DNA of 64,000 nt, taken from contig OV277861.1 in assembly GCA_922989275.2 (NCBI GenBank), positions 94,216,993 to 94,280,992 on the forward strand, read 5' to 3'. The notes under the pieces were generated by a model. The model saw only the letters and a program-made list of their open reading frames with translations. It searched no databases and had not been told where the DNA came from. Both the position numbers and the translations under genes were made by a program. The stretch comes from Gari tellinella (lineage: Eukaryota > Mollusca > Bivalvia > Cardiida > Psammobiidae). Every line of letters begins with the position of its first letter. Position 1 is the first letter of the stretch. This document shows, piece by piece, positions 11,900-23,949 of this stretch.

Positions 11900-12135
11900 G
11901 TTTACCCTATAAACGTGTTAACGTGTAAACAATTATTTCAACTGCAAGTAGCAGGACTGCCATTTCTCTGGATCTTTCCTAAGTATTCAGTTTTTTATCC
12001 TAGCAGATCGTAGCTTAAAACAGGCTGAAAGTAAAGCAGAATGCGCCTTAGTGCGCATTCTGCTTTATTTTCACCCTGTTTGAAGCAGACATGTGTCATC
12101 AAAACAAGAAACAGACTATGGGGTAAAGGTACGGT
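11900..12135. mobile_element. MITE, family H, copy 1
   Basis: Core hairpin AGTAAAGCAGAATGCGCC / GTGCGCATTCTGCTTTATTT at 12010-12085, followed by a CAAGAAACAGACTATGGGGTAAAGG end. TTAA target copies, clear in other H members, are eroded here. Left limit approximate. Confidence 0.55.
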
Positions 12136-12194
12136 TAGTACAAATGCGTCTGAAAAATTGAAAATTTTAAATCTTAGAATTGTTATGATCAACT

Positions 12195-12290
12195 TATGGC
12201 AGCCCTGAATCAGTTAGAAGCCATATTGAACGTCGGATAAACCCGGCGTCTGACTTGGCTCCAAACTGGTTGCCACTGAGATTTAAATGA
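12195..12290. repeat. Palindromic core remnant (B-type)
   Basis: GAAGCCATATTGAACGTCGG..CCCGGCGTCTGACTTGGCTCC is a decayed copy of the B-family core. The CAGTGG ends cannot be placed. Confidence 0.5.
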
Positions 12291-12959
12291 ATAGGCAGAG
12301 TTGTTACAAAGTTCTCGGTGTCTACATACTTTTGTAATGCATTTGTTTCAATGTGAAAGAAACACATAGCAAACAGTGTAAAACCAAATCAGATGTCACA
12401 CGACGTATGTAACAAAAATGAATTTTAAGTTTGACATACACAAAACTGCAGATACTTATCTTAGAGCAGACAATAACACATCTGCGAAGTTAATCATAAC
12501 TGCAGCGAGAAAAGAGATAAACGAAACGTTGATATAACATTGATAACACTTAAAATTTACAGTGCAGGACAAAAGAAGATGGCTCTTTACCATTTGAGGT
12601 ACAATAAGACCTTATGGAACACTTATTGTTATCAGTGTTTACAAACACCCAAGTAAAAAGATTGCAGGTACAAAGACACAATCTAATATATCGGAACCAG
12701 TTCCTGCAGATATAGTGGATGCGTAACCGAAAGGGTAATACCGGCTGCTAAAAAGTAAAACAAATAAATAAATTACTGTCACTAAATTTTGAATTCAGGA
12801 CCTCAATACTCGTATACTGTTTGTAAATGACGCATACTCATGACATGTATGGTTAGTGGGTTAACATTGGGTTCGTTCGATCGTGGCAACGGCTAGTCAG
12901 GTACTTAACAATTCTTTGTCTAAATCTGGAGATCAAAAATACTATTCACTGTGTATATT

Positions 12960-13176
12960 TTAACCCCTTCATTGCCTTACCCCGAGTCCAGTAGTTATTT
13001 GCAAACAGTTTGGATCCTGATCAGACGATGCGTAACGCGGCGTCTGATCAGGATCCAAACTGTTTGACACTCGTTTCAATATTTCTTAAGTCAAAATACA
13101 TAATATTTGATTTTTAGAAATAGAAGCAGACGACAATTGTTTAATTTTATTGACGTCACGGCAGTGAAGGGGTTAA
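12960..13176. mobile_element. MITE, family A, copy 1 (TTAA-flanked)
   Basis: Begins TTAACCCCTTCATTGCC and ends GGCAGTGAAGGGGTTAA, 217 bp. A near-perfect hairpin core (TTTGGATCCTGATCAGACG and complement) lies at 13003-13070. A TTAA duplication with CCC..GGG terminal bases is the known signature of piggyBac-type mobilisation; there is no internal gene. Confidence 0.85.
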
Positions 13177-13337
13177 GGTGGGCTGTATACAGCTATATAC
13201 AAACAACATTCCTCAAATACGAGTTAACACCTTGAAACAAATTAACCTTAGAGGTGACAAAACAATGTGTGTGCACATCATCAGAATGGCCAAACACTTT
13301 TAAGCAATATCCTCTACCCCAGCCTACTTCCGAAGCA

Positions 13338-13560
13338 TCTAACCCTTTACCTCAGATTGTTTTTCTTTTTAGAGACAAGTTACCACCTTAAACACTTTGA
13401 AAGTAAAGCAAATGCACACTAAGACACATACTTAAGCTTAAATATGCAAACTATTTCGCAATGTGCATATTCATGAAGTAATAAATTTGAACTAGAGTCT
13501 ATATCTAACGGTGGAGGAGGAAAGTAAATCCCTAAAACGAGTAGTTATTGAGTAACGGTT
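13338..13560. repeat. Decayed H-family MITE
   Basis: CTAACCCTTTACCTCAG, then CACTTTGAAAGTAAAGC and TGTGCATATTCATGAAG occur in the order of the intact H members, but the hairpin is broken. Confidence 0.4.
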
Positions 13561-14560
13561 CAATATGTCACAAGTCGAGCATTCAATTATTTCTATATCG
13601 CGCGAACTATTTTGAGCCCATCTAGTCTGTACTGATTGGCAAAATATAAGGTTATTGCTTTTTACATGAATCTAAGATCGAATGCTTTTAGTGTCTGATA
13701 TTTTACTTTAAGCTTGAAACATAATTTAGCTCGGTCGTTACACAGCAGCTGTATCGTTTAGCAGGTATGGTGAAAGAGGGTTGGTGGTTCTTATTTTGTT
13801 AGTTTATTACCTTCCTGTGTCTATTTGTATATACAATTTCTCACTCGTGGATCAATGGTACAGTATATAAAACAAGATCGCCTCAAAGTAAACAGTGAGA
13901 CTGCGATTTTTGTACAGTATATACTTTTTAGCGGTTTACTCCATACTTTTATATACACTCAATAACTATTTTAACCTTTATCATGCTAAGTGCGACTTGG
14001 TTTACATTTGCAAACTATCAAAGCAACACATGTGGTCCTGAAACTGGGTTCGTTTTTGTATTGAGCTCAAAGAATATTATATATGACGAACATTAGTTAA
14101 AGAAGTATGGAAATATCTAACTTCTAAGGACATATAACAGCCTAATACAGCAGAAAAAAGTTACTGCAGAAAATTCTAATATGAAATTTTTACATTATTT
14201 TCAAACTACAGTTCGCAATCACATGTATCGAAGGATAAAATACGTATCCAGTTGAGATGTCGCTGAATTGAAGAGTGACTGTTTTAAAGATGCATTATAA
14301 CTAATAACTTCGATTCTAAAACGAGACTTTCACACATGAAACACATTATTTGAAACTTTCAGGAGCGGTTTAGTACCATTGGGAACCAAATCATTACACC
14401 AGATATGTTTTCCTGAAAACATAATAGGATTTCAAACAAAATCCCTATGATTGATAGGGGAAGCTGCTGATAATGTGGGTAAATGTGAAATCGCCAACAC
14501 AAATCTCTACATATGTTACGTAACTTCTTATACTAATAAGGACTATCAAAGATTTCTCTT
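13561..14560. other. No gene recognised
   Basis: No domain-like open frame, hairpin or known repeat seen on either strand. Confidence 0.4.
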
Positions 14561-14563
14561 AAC

Positions 14564-14730
14564 CCATTTGTGCCTAGCGTCCAACAAAAGGGACAAAGGC
14601 AAATCGTGAATTATTCGGGGTCTGATCCAAGTATACTGTTTGCAAACAAACAAATAGCATCAAAAATAAAATGTCAATAAATATAGACTAATCACCTTTA
14701 AATAAACAATGGACTTATCCAATATACAGT
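14564..14730. repeat. MITE, family G, partial copy
   Basis: Starts TTAACCCATTTGTGCC like the intact G copies at 21364 and 39704 and contains AATGGACTTATCCAATATA. The core palindrome is reduced to GGGGTCTGATCCAAGTATAC. Confidence 0.5.
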
Positions 14731-14998
14731 ATACATGTATACTCATGGAGGAATACATCTGGCATACTTGGGTTGCCTCTAGTTGACTTTGACTTCATTA
14801 CAAACTATTGACACTAATAACCAGTGTAAGCCCTGATCAGATCGACATTTCTTACAGAAACCCTCTGATTATGACACCGTTTGAACTGGTATGTATGTTG
14901 TTACTCAGGTATACTGCGCAAAGGACAAACATACATTGGAAAATATGATATTCTCTCTCAAGACACATGTTTGCCCTGAAACTATAAGTATTACTGTG

Positions 14999-15248
14999 AA
15001 CCCTTTACCCATTAGACTGTTTCTAGTGTTGAAGATAGGTGGCTACTTAAAGCAGGTTAAAAGAAAAGCAGAATGTGCCTTAAGGCACATTCTGCTTTAC
15101 TTTCAACCTGCTTTAAGCTTTTATCTGCAAGGAAACTAAAAATAATTGTTATGAATTATATTCATGACTGTATAAATTGAAACTATTTTCTTTAGCGGAA
15201 GAATAAATTAAATGCGCTAAAAGTCGCTTCTATTGGGGAAAGGGTTAA
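14999..15248. mobile_element. MITE, family H, copy 2
   Basis: Left end AACCCTTTACCC, right end GGGAAAGGGTTAA. The 15055-15118 hairpin (AAAGCAGAATGTGCCTTAAG and complement) is almost perfect. A 3' arm carries TATTCATGACTG and TTAGCGGAAGAATAAATTAAATGCGC. An 82-codon plus-strand frame through it is fortuitous. Confidence 0.75.
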
Positions 15249-15377
15249 CAAACAATGTTGAATCCAATCAGACGCCACACCGTTTGCCTGTATTCCTTTT
15301 AATGAGACGTTATTGGCACACATGGGTTAGTACTAAACATTTTAATAACTCTGTCTGGCGGAATAGGAATCAGCATA

Positions 15378-15632
15378 AACCCATTACTCCATAAATTATG
15401 CATGCATTTTTACGTCTTTGGTGTATATATGTATATCCACTGAGGAAATTAGTTTCCCTTTAAAGTCATGAGTATGTACCCCAGAATGTTTTCCATATCT
15501 TAGCAGATTGTAGCTTAATGTAGGCTAAAGTAAACTGAATGCGCCTTAGAATGCATTCTTATTTACTTTTAACCTGCTTTAAGTGTCCACATGTCTTCAA
15601 AACGGGAAATAGGCTATGGAGTAAAGGATTAG
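15378..15632. mobile_element. MITE, family H, copy 3
   Basis: AACCCATTACTCCATA at the left and CTATGGAGTAAAGGATTA at the right are inverted repeats. The core hairpin at 15510-15590 has accumulated mismatches. It abuts MITE I copy 1. Confidence 0.7.
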
Positions 15633-15636
15633 AGCA

Positions 15637-15846
15637 TACAGTAAAACCTCTCTATTACGACCACTAAATTACGTTAATTATTAGGGTGTTTACGGTGGTG
15701 GGCCGCTTAAAGCAAGGTATCAATGAAACAGAAAGCTCCTTTAGGAGCTTTCTGTTTCACTGTCATCTTGCTTTAAGCTGTCACCTCTCTATTATACAAG
15801 CAATTAGGCTTCGTTTTAGTGGTCGTAATAGCGAGGTTTTACTGTA
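15637..15846. mobile_element. MITE, family I, copy 1 (TA-flanked)
   Basis: TACAGTAAAACCTCTCTATT at the left and its complement at the right, with TA at both ends, typical of Tc1/mariner insertion. The 15705-15775 central hairpin reads CTTAAAGCAAGG..GAAACAGAAAGCTCC and complement. About 210 bp, non-coding. It is the twin of 19552-19762. Confidence 0.85.
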
Positions 15847-16189
15847 TTTTGCGTTCTCAAGATGAAAAAGACAACCTGCAAAATGATATTAAAAACAGGT
15901 AAAGGTTTTAATCATAGATTAACTCTGTTGAGACATTTTCATTACAACTTTATTAAATAATGGAAGGAAATAATGGCATTTTTGTTTAAATAACAGAATA
16001 CTAATACTCGTAAAAGAGAACATTCTGCAAAGTGCCGTTTACATTTTTCGGAACATACATTTGAGCCGTGCAATTACACAACCTGTACACCCCAAGCACA
16101 TTTGTCATCACATGGTCTGCACCTGTGATTGGTCTACACTGCAATATACCGTATATAAAATAGCAACATAAAGTGCTGTACATGCTTGA

Positions 16190-16275
16190 GGGTGTCAAAC
16201 AGTGTATATCAAGGCCAACCATCGCGTCAAAGACGCGGCGGCTGGCCTTGATCTACATTGTTTGCAATGCAATAA
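16190..16275. repeat. Diverged palindromic core (GGCCAACC variant)
   Basis: Has the core layout (GTGTCAAACAGTG.. and CATTGTTTGC ends), but the arms read TATATCAAGGCCAACCATCG instead of the GATCAGACGCC sequence, and still pair with each other. Both arms have changed together. Confidence 0.6.
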
Positions 16276-16456
16276 GCTTTTCTCATTGCACGGCTCCTTT
16301 CATACTGCTTGATTCTAACATTGAAGGAAAATTATATTCGTTCCGAAACTCTACTGCATACATGCATACACACAGAAGAGTCAGACATGTCAATGATACA
16401 TAAAACAAAAAACACAACAAAAGATATGTAAACCTTCCAAACACCGTTATTTATAC

Positions 16457-16830
16457 AGTGTTCACTCTCTTCAACAATCCCAAATGAGGGACAGATATAG
16501 GGGTTGTTCAGAGGGAGTTATTACAGGGATTGACATTGGCTTACATTTAAAAAAAGCTTGCATCCAGGTCAGACGCCGCGTGACAGGGCGGCTGATCTGG
16601 ATTACTATTGTTTGTCATTCGTCATTATGTGTTTCTTAGTCAAAATGTTTTTCGTCATTATGTGTTTCTTAGTCAAAATGTTTAACACGTGCCTTTAGGA
16701 AATACAGCAGACGACCATGTTAGACAGACAATATGGTTAGATATAAGTGAATTATTTAGAGAAAGGCGGCAAGCATTGTTGTCAGGAGGGAATCGTTGTT
16801 CAAAAAGCTGTTGTAGTGAGGAAGCAATGT
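16457..16830. mobile_element. MITE, family E, copy 4
   Basis: Left part GTGTTCACTCTCTTCAACAATCCC, core at about 16555-16615, then ACAGCAGACGACC and GGCGGCAAGCATTGTTGTC. An internal 33-bp direct duplication has lengthened it. Confidence 0.55.
16618..16683 (+). repeat. Exact 33-bp direct duplication
   Basis: Two identical, adjacent 33-bp units beginning TTCGTCATTATGTGTTTC inside MITE E copy 4. Confidence 0.9.
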
Positions 16831-16914
16831 ATGTTCATTTGATTGAAAATCTTCCTGTCTTAATAACTACAGTTATGGCGAAAGCTACCAACAACGGCCT
16901 AACAACTTTTCTAT

Positions 16915-17131
16915 TTAACCCCTTCACTGCCGTGACGTCATCAATTTTAAACAATTGTCGTCTGCGTTTATTTCTTAAATTTTAATTTTTGCTATTTTGA
17001 CTGAAGAAATGTTGAAATGAGTGTCAAACAGTTTGGATCCTGATCAGACTCCGCGTAACGCCGCGTCTGATCAGGATCCAAACTGTTTGCAAAAGAATGT
17101 TGTGCTCGGGGTAAGGCAGTGAAGGGGTTAA
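16915..17131. mobile_element. MITE, family A, copy 2 (TTAA-flanked)
   Basis: TTAACCCCTTCACTGCCGTG to GGCAGTGAAGGGGTTAA, 217 bp, exactly the length of copy 1. The near-perfect hairpin core is at 17022-17090. TTAA at both ends; non-coding. Confidence 0.88.
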
Positions 17132-17350
17132 AGTCTATTAACCAATAAGCAGAAATAAGAAAGTCCCATTTATAGTATTTAATCATGTTTTGGGTATATT
17201 GATGGTAGATAATACATGATACTTCTAAATGGCTTTTTTCTTCCTTATTTCAACCCGCAATTAACTAGCACGCGCTTTTAGAGGTAATCACGTTTCATCG
17301 TTGATTGGACGCTTACTTGTCAAAAACTTGTCATTACAACCAATCAGTTG

Positions 17351-17568
17351 AACCTTTTCACTGCAAAGGCCGAAACAACTGTCGTTTTCAAATAGTTTGG
17401 ATCCTGATCAAACGCCGCACGACGCGGCGTCTGATCAGTATCCAAACTGTTTGACACTCGTATCAATGTTTATTAAGTCAAATATGTGAAAATATTCTAT
17501 CGATAGAAGCGGACGGATACTATATGCAAACGCTTTTATGACAGCAACTATGGCAGGGACCGGGTTAA
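17351..17568. mobile_element. MITE, family A, copy 3
   Basis: AACCTTTTCACTGC at the left and GACCGGGTTAA at the right, with the core at 17393-17452 (GATCAAACGCCGCACGACGC..). The left TTAA is lost. 218 bp. Confidence 0.75.
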
Positions 17569-17573
17569 CACAT

Positions 17574-17820
17574 TCAACCCTAGCGACGAGTATACTCGTC
17601 ATTTACAAAAAGTGTACCTGTGAGGATAACACTGGTCCAATAAAAACTGTGAAGACCCTGACCAGAGGGCTCATTAAGGATCTCTCTGATCAGGGTCAAC
17701 ACAGTTTGTCTTTTTGAAATAAATTGTTAAAATCAACCCTTAATAGTAAAATATGGACTAGACTTTTTTTTAAATTGGAATTTCCATTACAAGTATCAGG
17801 GGTAAATGAGTTAATATTAA
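17574..17820. mobile_element. MITE, family F, copy 2
   Basis: AACCCTAGCGACGAGTATAC at the left and AGGGGTAAATGAGTTAA at the right. The core variant ACCCTGACCAGAGGGCTC..CTCTGATCAGGGT lies at 17648-17705. It sits 5 bp from MITE A copy 3. Confidence 0.6.
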
Positions 17821-18787
17821 AGGTGTTAGGAACCAAAACCGTCACTAGAATAGAAATGTTCCTAAAAAGATAATTTCGTTAACAGCGACAACTTATTTGG
17901 CATCGCATGATACCACAGGCGCGGCATGTGCATCCAGGTAAATGAACACTTAATAAAGTCAATGTCATCCGCTTTCCAAGAATAAATCTTGCACCGAGGC
18001 GACATAATGTTGCACATATAGTCAAGTCTTGTATCATGTGAAAACTGAATTACGCAACATCGAGATCTCGAAAAACAATAGCTTTCTGTATCAACTATAT
18101 CCTGAATTTAGCATACACTTGAAAATCATATTTCAAAGCTGTCGCCTTTTTGGTAGACGCGTTATAAAGGAATGAATGAAATTCATATTAAAGTATTGCA
18201 GTAAAATCAGTAAAATTCATTTACAAGACACTGTTCTTCCAGTTCAAACGACTTTTAACTCAAACAAAATGCAACGAGTCCCAAATGAAAATTTAAGATG
18301 TGTTTACGGCTATGATGTCCATGTGCCTTAATAAACGGGTAAAACTCTCTTTCGCTCAAGTACTAAAACATTTGGAACACAGCGCCATGGTGAATGTAGG
18401 CTTAATTGAGTATGTACAGTAACTATGAGCATATCCCATTCTTGATAACGAATTGTCCTACGGAAGCCCTTTGATTTGGTTTTTAACTTGTTTCATTTTT
18501 CAATATTTTCTATAACAGCAACCCGCACACAGTGTATTCGACTTGATTTGATATTGAAACCGTTCAATAATTGATTGAGTTGTGTAATACGGCACCGTGA
18601 CACAAGTAAACGTTTACACAGGGCAATAAAATCCAACACTTTAAGCAAATATATTTATCTCGATTATAACGTCAATTTGGATCCAAAGCAGAAGGTAGTT
18701 GTGACTCTGTGTATTGCTTTTTATTATATTGTATAACGATTTCGTTTTGTTTTGTTAAACTCTCTCATGATCCAATTATGGTGAGAG
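17821..18787. other. No gene recognised
   Basis: Nothing coding or repetitive that I can support. Confidence 0.4.
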
Positions 18788-19001
18788 TTTTACCTCTTCG
18801 CCGCCATACCATCGTCTGCCTCAATATTGTTGTCTGCAATATAGTTTCAAACTTTAATTTCAGGCTGTATGACTGATGAAATTTCTAAGAGAGTGACAAT
18901 CAGTTTTGATCCTGATCAGACGCCGCGAAACGCGGCGTCTGAACAGGAATAAAACTGTTTGCAAATGCGCTTTATGACGTCAATGAGAGTGAAAGGGTTA
19001 A
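18788..19001. mobile_element. MITE, family C, copy 1
   Basis: TTTACCTCTTCGCCGCCATA, CATCGTCTGCCTCAATATTG, core hairpin at 18900-18963 and end TGAGAGTGAAAGGGTTAA. Same structure as 35060-35273 and, in reverse, 49319-49526. TTAA is present at the right only. Confidence 0.7.
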
Positions 19002-19369
19002 GAACGAAATATTCTCCATTGTAATATTGCAAACGATGAAAGGGTAGTGAGACGAAATACTCAGTTCTGCTGTCAAGTCCTAACCATTATGGCTGTTGTT
19101 TGATCCGTGCTGTCGAAGCGATGTTTCAAAACTAAAATACGTCTTGACAGATTCGCCAAGGATTCCAATATTTCAAACTTTAGGTGCATTATCATCCCCA
19201 AGGGGATTCATGGTTGCCATATTTAGAAAATGCATTTCAGTATCTAATTGCGAGAGTTGATCAGTACTATTGAGATGGATATTAAATGTCAAAGACACAC
19301 GGGCAATGTATTTCGCTTACAGGTTCAAAGTGGAGAAGCCGTTTTCTGTTGGCGCTAAAATAATCATAT

Positions 19370-19440
19370 CAGTTGCAAACAGTTTGGAACTTGATCAGAA
19401 TTCGGGTAACTCGGCGGCTGATTGCCATTCAGATACAATT
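19370..19440. repeat. Palindromic core remnant
   Basis: GCAAACAGTTTGGAACTTGATCAG, then a mismatched return arm (GGCGGCTGATTGCC). Surrounding MITE ends not recognisable. Confidence 0.45.
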
Positions 19441-19551
19441 ATATTGTAAGGATAAAATATAATGTTTAAAGCTTAGGAATTGAGTTTAGAATCATTTAAA
19501 GATGATAACATGATACGACTTTCCACATTGAGCTATATAGGTATACGTAGA

Positions 19552-19762
19552 TACAGTAAAACCTCGCTATTACGACCACTAAAACGAATGTTAATTAATT
19601 GTATAATAGAGAGGTGACAGCTTAAAGCAAGATGACAGTGAAACAGAAAGCTCCTAAAGGAGCTTTCTGTTTCACTGTCACATTGCTTTAAACGTGTCAC
19701 CTATCTTAAACACCCTAATGATTAACAAAATTAAGTGGTCGTAATAGAGAGGTTTTACTGTA
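19552..19762. mobile_element. MITE, family I, copy 2 (TA-flanked)
   Basis: TACAGTAAAACCTCGCTATT and complement with TA on both sides; the hairpin core at 19622-19692 is nearly perfect (AAACAGAAAGCTCC and complement). Orientation is opposite to copy 1 by its internal sequence. Confidence 0.85.
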
Positions 19763-20177
19763 GTTAAGTTTTATACGTACGCGGCAATGCTTGTTTTTAT
19801 AATTTGGTAAACAGCATGTGTTCTGTGTTGATCGTGTCCTTTTTTCTATTGCGTATGTGTTAATCATCGACGCGATTTGGGTCATATCGCTATCATACTG
19901 TTTGATCTAACTATTACTACAACTTCATGCAAAGCAGAGTAGATTTGCATACAGTTTGGACCAATGCAAATCTTCTGCGCTATACATTGATAAAGGCTTT
20001 TGGCACATATGTCGATATTTCTTCGGTAGTGTCGTTGAATCTGAAAAATAAGAATAAGTTGAATCGTTTATGGAGATGATACTTTGACAGTGAATGATTA
20101 AATGAAATGAGGATTTTAAATCTAATCTTCCGATACAGCGCCAGTGGTATATTTAGATTTGAAACATCAGTACAATA

Positions 20178-20425
20178 CAGTGGAGAATCTGTTATTCTTT
20201 CCCAATAAACGCGTTTACGCTCAAACTATTATTTGCAGTGCAAACAGTTTGGAGCCAGATCAGACGCCGGGTAACCCGGCGTCTGATCAGGCTCCAAAAT
20301 GTTTGCCACCAAGATAAACAAGAAAATAACCAGAATTGTCCAAAAGTTGTTCTTTTCTACGTTTTAGTGCTTTGCGTTTGTGTACGTTTGCGTTTAAACG
20401 GGAAAGAATAACAGATTCTCCACTG
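20178..20425. mobile_element. MITE, family B, copy 2
   Basis: CAGTGGAGAATCTGTTATTC and complement at the ends, core at 20238-20305, 248 bp. The flanks read CAATA on both sides immediately outside the termini, which may be coincidence or a 5-bp duplication, since other copies suggest TA. Confidence 0.85.
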
Positions 20426-21363
20426 CAATAATTATGATGGCCGTGTCAACCAAATAGATTTAATAAACATTCCTCCACAACCCAAACTTGTGATCGCATT
20501 GTATTTGATAAACAAAAATACTTATAATAAGCAAAAAAACTTTCCAAAGTAGTCTGTATCAAAATGCATGTGCACTCGTTATCGTCCTCAGCAGTAAATG
20601 TTTACCGATCTCAACCCTTTCACTATACTCCTGACGACATAAAAAGTATAACGCATTCACTGCCGTCATATCTTGTGGTGCAACCATAAAATATCGACTG
20701 CTTTTAGTTCAATATTTAGAATATGTATTTTGACTTAAGTAATATTGAGTGAATGCGGTGTCTTAAAAGGACCAAGACTAGGTCCATGCTTATACAGCGT
20801 TTGAGTCTGACATCGTTCACAGGTATTTTATTAATCAGATGTGAGCCTAGGCTCAAATCTGACAACTCAAGTGCTTGAGAACGCACTCAGACTCATCAAT
20901 AAATGTTAAGTTGGCGCTGGGCTTATCTTCAGATTACAGTACAGACGGACATGTCAGTAAAAGCGTTGAAATGAAAATTACAAACATTCAAAAAAAGAGG
21001 GGCAAATGATGATTGTCCCAAATTTGGAATTTGCAGTGTTATTTTCCGTCAGCAATAACGGCAAGTTTGATTAAATAAAGTAAATCTGTTTTAATTTGCA
21101 TTAGTGCACCTCGGGCAAATGTGTCGAATGTCAGATCATTCTGAGATGCCTCTGTATAAACCTTGTTAAACGCCTGTTCACTATCTGTAGACTCGTCTGT
21201 ATGTGTTAGTTATCATTTTAACTTTCATCTATACACCTTATGTCATGCTTTAGTTTGTGTTTCTTTGAACAAAGTAGCACGTTCAACTGTGAAATTTCTC
21301 CCAAGACGGAAATATTTTTTAAACAAAAAACACATAACACTTAATGATACCGTGCGAATTACC

Positions 21364-21595
21364 TTAACCCATTTGTGCCAACAATCCCATATATTGGACA
21401 TAGGCAAACAGTGTAGACTCTAATTAGACGCCGCATAATGCGGCGTCTGATCAGAGTCTACACTGTTTGCTGATAGAAATTTTAATACAAAGCAAAATGA
21501 AAATGAAAATTTTGACCAGGCATCCCTTTGATAAAATGGACTTATCCAATATAAAACATGGAATATTTCACTGGGCGCAAATGGCGCACTGGGCG
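21364..21595. mobile_element. MITE, family G, copy 1
   Basis: TTAACCCATTTGTGCCAACA at the left. The core palindrome CAGTGTAGACTCTAATTAGA..GATCAGAGTCTACACTG (21405-21468) is followed by AATGGACTTATCCAATATA and GGGCGCAAATGG at the right. Right TTAA not preserved. Non-coding. Confidence 0.75.
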
Positions 21596-21599
21596 CATT

Positions 21600-23785
21600 T
21601 ACAGCCAAATGTAAAGATAAGTGAGAAAGAAAAAGACGACTGATTTATCCCAAGGTTTTGGTTTTACTTCGAAATGCTCTAACGTACAGATGAAGATGCA
21701 CGTGCAATGTTTAATCAATCACTTACTGTTCATGTTTTCCGAAGACGTTCAAATTCCGACGAGCCACCAGAAGGCATTAATTTGACATTTGAGATACAGA
21801 CCATGCGTCTGGTGTTTCAATTTTTACCCATGATATTGCAAGTCTGATAAACAGCCATGGTGTAAGTCGAGACTATCGTAAAGGATGGTTTGCTTTCAAT
21901 TTTATTTGATATAGATGAGCAATGAACATTGAGTAATTACGATATGTATTCACATGGTGATATTTATAATTTATTTCTATTGTCCTTTAACAATTTACCT
22001 TTAACGTGTTTAAAAAGAGTATCTTTATGGAGTAAATGGTTAAAAGCTTGATCTATAACAGAAAATTATGCAAATGTAATAATTTTGATAAAAGATAAAT
22101 GAAGGGTTAAAACGCAATGGAACTAATTTGATATTTTCCGAAGGTAAATCTATGTGAGAATTGTTGTGAACGACAAGCTGTGTAGGCTAATTGTTAGTAG
22201 TATGAGAAGTTAATGTTATGATAAAATTAATATTTATAAATCTACTAGTGAGTTAAAAGATTAAATTATTTATTTTCGGTGCTCTTTGCAATGAAGAACG
22301 AAAACTGGTCAGCAAAAAAATTACCATATACATGTATAACACATTTTAATGGCTTCGTTTGTTCTTTCAGGTCACTGGAAATACGAATGTTCAATAGCAT
22401 CGTTATCACAATTGCTTGGGGCATCCACATCATCATTATCTCACGCGATTAGACGAAGTGTACCAATGGCTATTTATTGAGAAATGGGTTAAGTGACTGA
22501 TAATTACATAACGTCTTAATAACAACACAAATGGTATTGAGAAGGCCATCGTATTTTTACGGATTATAGGAAAATTAACACCATTTTTACGTAATAATGT
22601 TGATAACGTTTAATTCGAGATTTCAAGATCCTAGCTTCAATATTTTTTTCCGTAATATAAGGCCTCCGGCCAAAATTACATACATATACAATTCAATATA
22701 TTGAAATGGAATGTTAACACACAATATAAAACGAAATAAAAAGTAGCTGTCATGATACAACATTTTTCGCATTGTAAATGTGAGTGAAACACCAGTTGTG
22801 AGCCCAATCAGATCGGAAAAGATGACTCTATATAACCCTTTCTTGTCTACTAGTAAAAGCAAACAAAAAGAAGCAAACAACACTGTGTCAGCTAATGTGA
22901 AAGTCGGTTTAATACATCATTATGGTAGTACATGGGTTAAGTAGTAGTAAATATAACAGTTAAGAGGGTCCAATATTCTGGTAGGTGAGAAAACGACAAA
23001 ATTGTCAATTTGAGGTTTAACAGTGAAGGGGAAGCGTTTCCCTACGGAGGTTCTGAATTGCAGATTTGTTCTTGTTTTACAATTAACTTTGCACCTAAAC
23101 GTTTCCGTATGTCATATACGGAAAATTTTCTCTATCAGGACTACTAAAAAGAAGTCTAATTGAATGTTTAAACAAGTAATATCTTTAAAAAAGATATTCA
23201 GCGGAATGGGTGGTGGAATTCATGCTGTAGAAGGGTGTGCAAAAGTGTATGAAATTGGGGGATTTCAATGAATTGTAATATCTTGGATTGAAAAGCAAAA
23301 CATACACATTCAAGGATATAGCATAACTCTGACTAAAAATCTATAAATGTACAGAAATGCAAAACAATAATATAACCCATATCCTAGCTACTGGTAGGAG
23401 ATCCTCAGATTAAATTATTGTTCTATATATCAAACTTCATTCATGGGGAGTTTCTTGAAACAGACTATAACTAAATAAACTGTCTGCTCTGCTGTACAAG
23501 TTCTATATCACCTCACTCTTGTAAATAAATGATGACACAACACAACTTTGTTTAACTCACTTGAGGCCATTTATTATATTGCTATCAATGTATGGTAAAT
23601 TTGTACAAATAGTTAACAATTAAAATAAATTGATAGTAAACCATTATTAAACAAAACACCTAGCTACAACTGTCTATCTATAATCTTAAAATAGAAGCAT
23701 GATGTCATCAGGTCAGTATTACACACTGCCTGTGTCTCTTAATTTGACACTCACATCAGTGCATAAACCAGCCAGGCTACATTTT
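21600..23785. other. No gene recognised
   Basis: AT-rich; several short open frames (for example minus 22623-22883) have no domain or splice context. No repeats recognised. Confidence 0.4.
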
Positions 23786-23949
23786 CAGGGCTCCAGATAA
23801 GAGGGGAGTAAACTGAACAAATATAACATTTTCTCACTCATTTCAGCACCAAACTCTATGGTGTTACCACTCATTTTTATCGTCTCGAAGAGACAATTCA
23901 AATGAGTAGTTTTTTAAGTTTTGAAATAATTCTCTTATCTGGAGCCCTG
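23786..23949. mobile_element. MITE, family K, copy 1 (GGGCTCCAGATAAGAG ends)
   Basis: The ends CAGGGCTCCAGATAAGAG and complement enclose ACTGAACAAA..CATTTTCTC and a small inner hairpin GTCTCGAAGAGAC. Copies recur at 43557-43790 and, half, at 45770-45836. Superfamily unknown. Confidence 0.7.

Noticed and set aside
22623..22883. 86-codon hydrophobic minus frame
   Set aside because: AT-rich hydrophobic frame without homologous wording or context.
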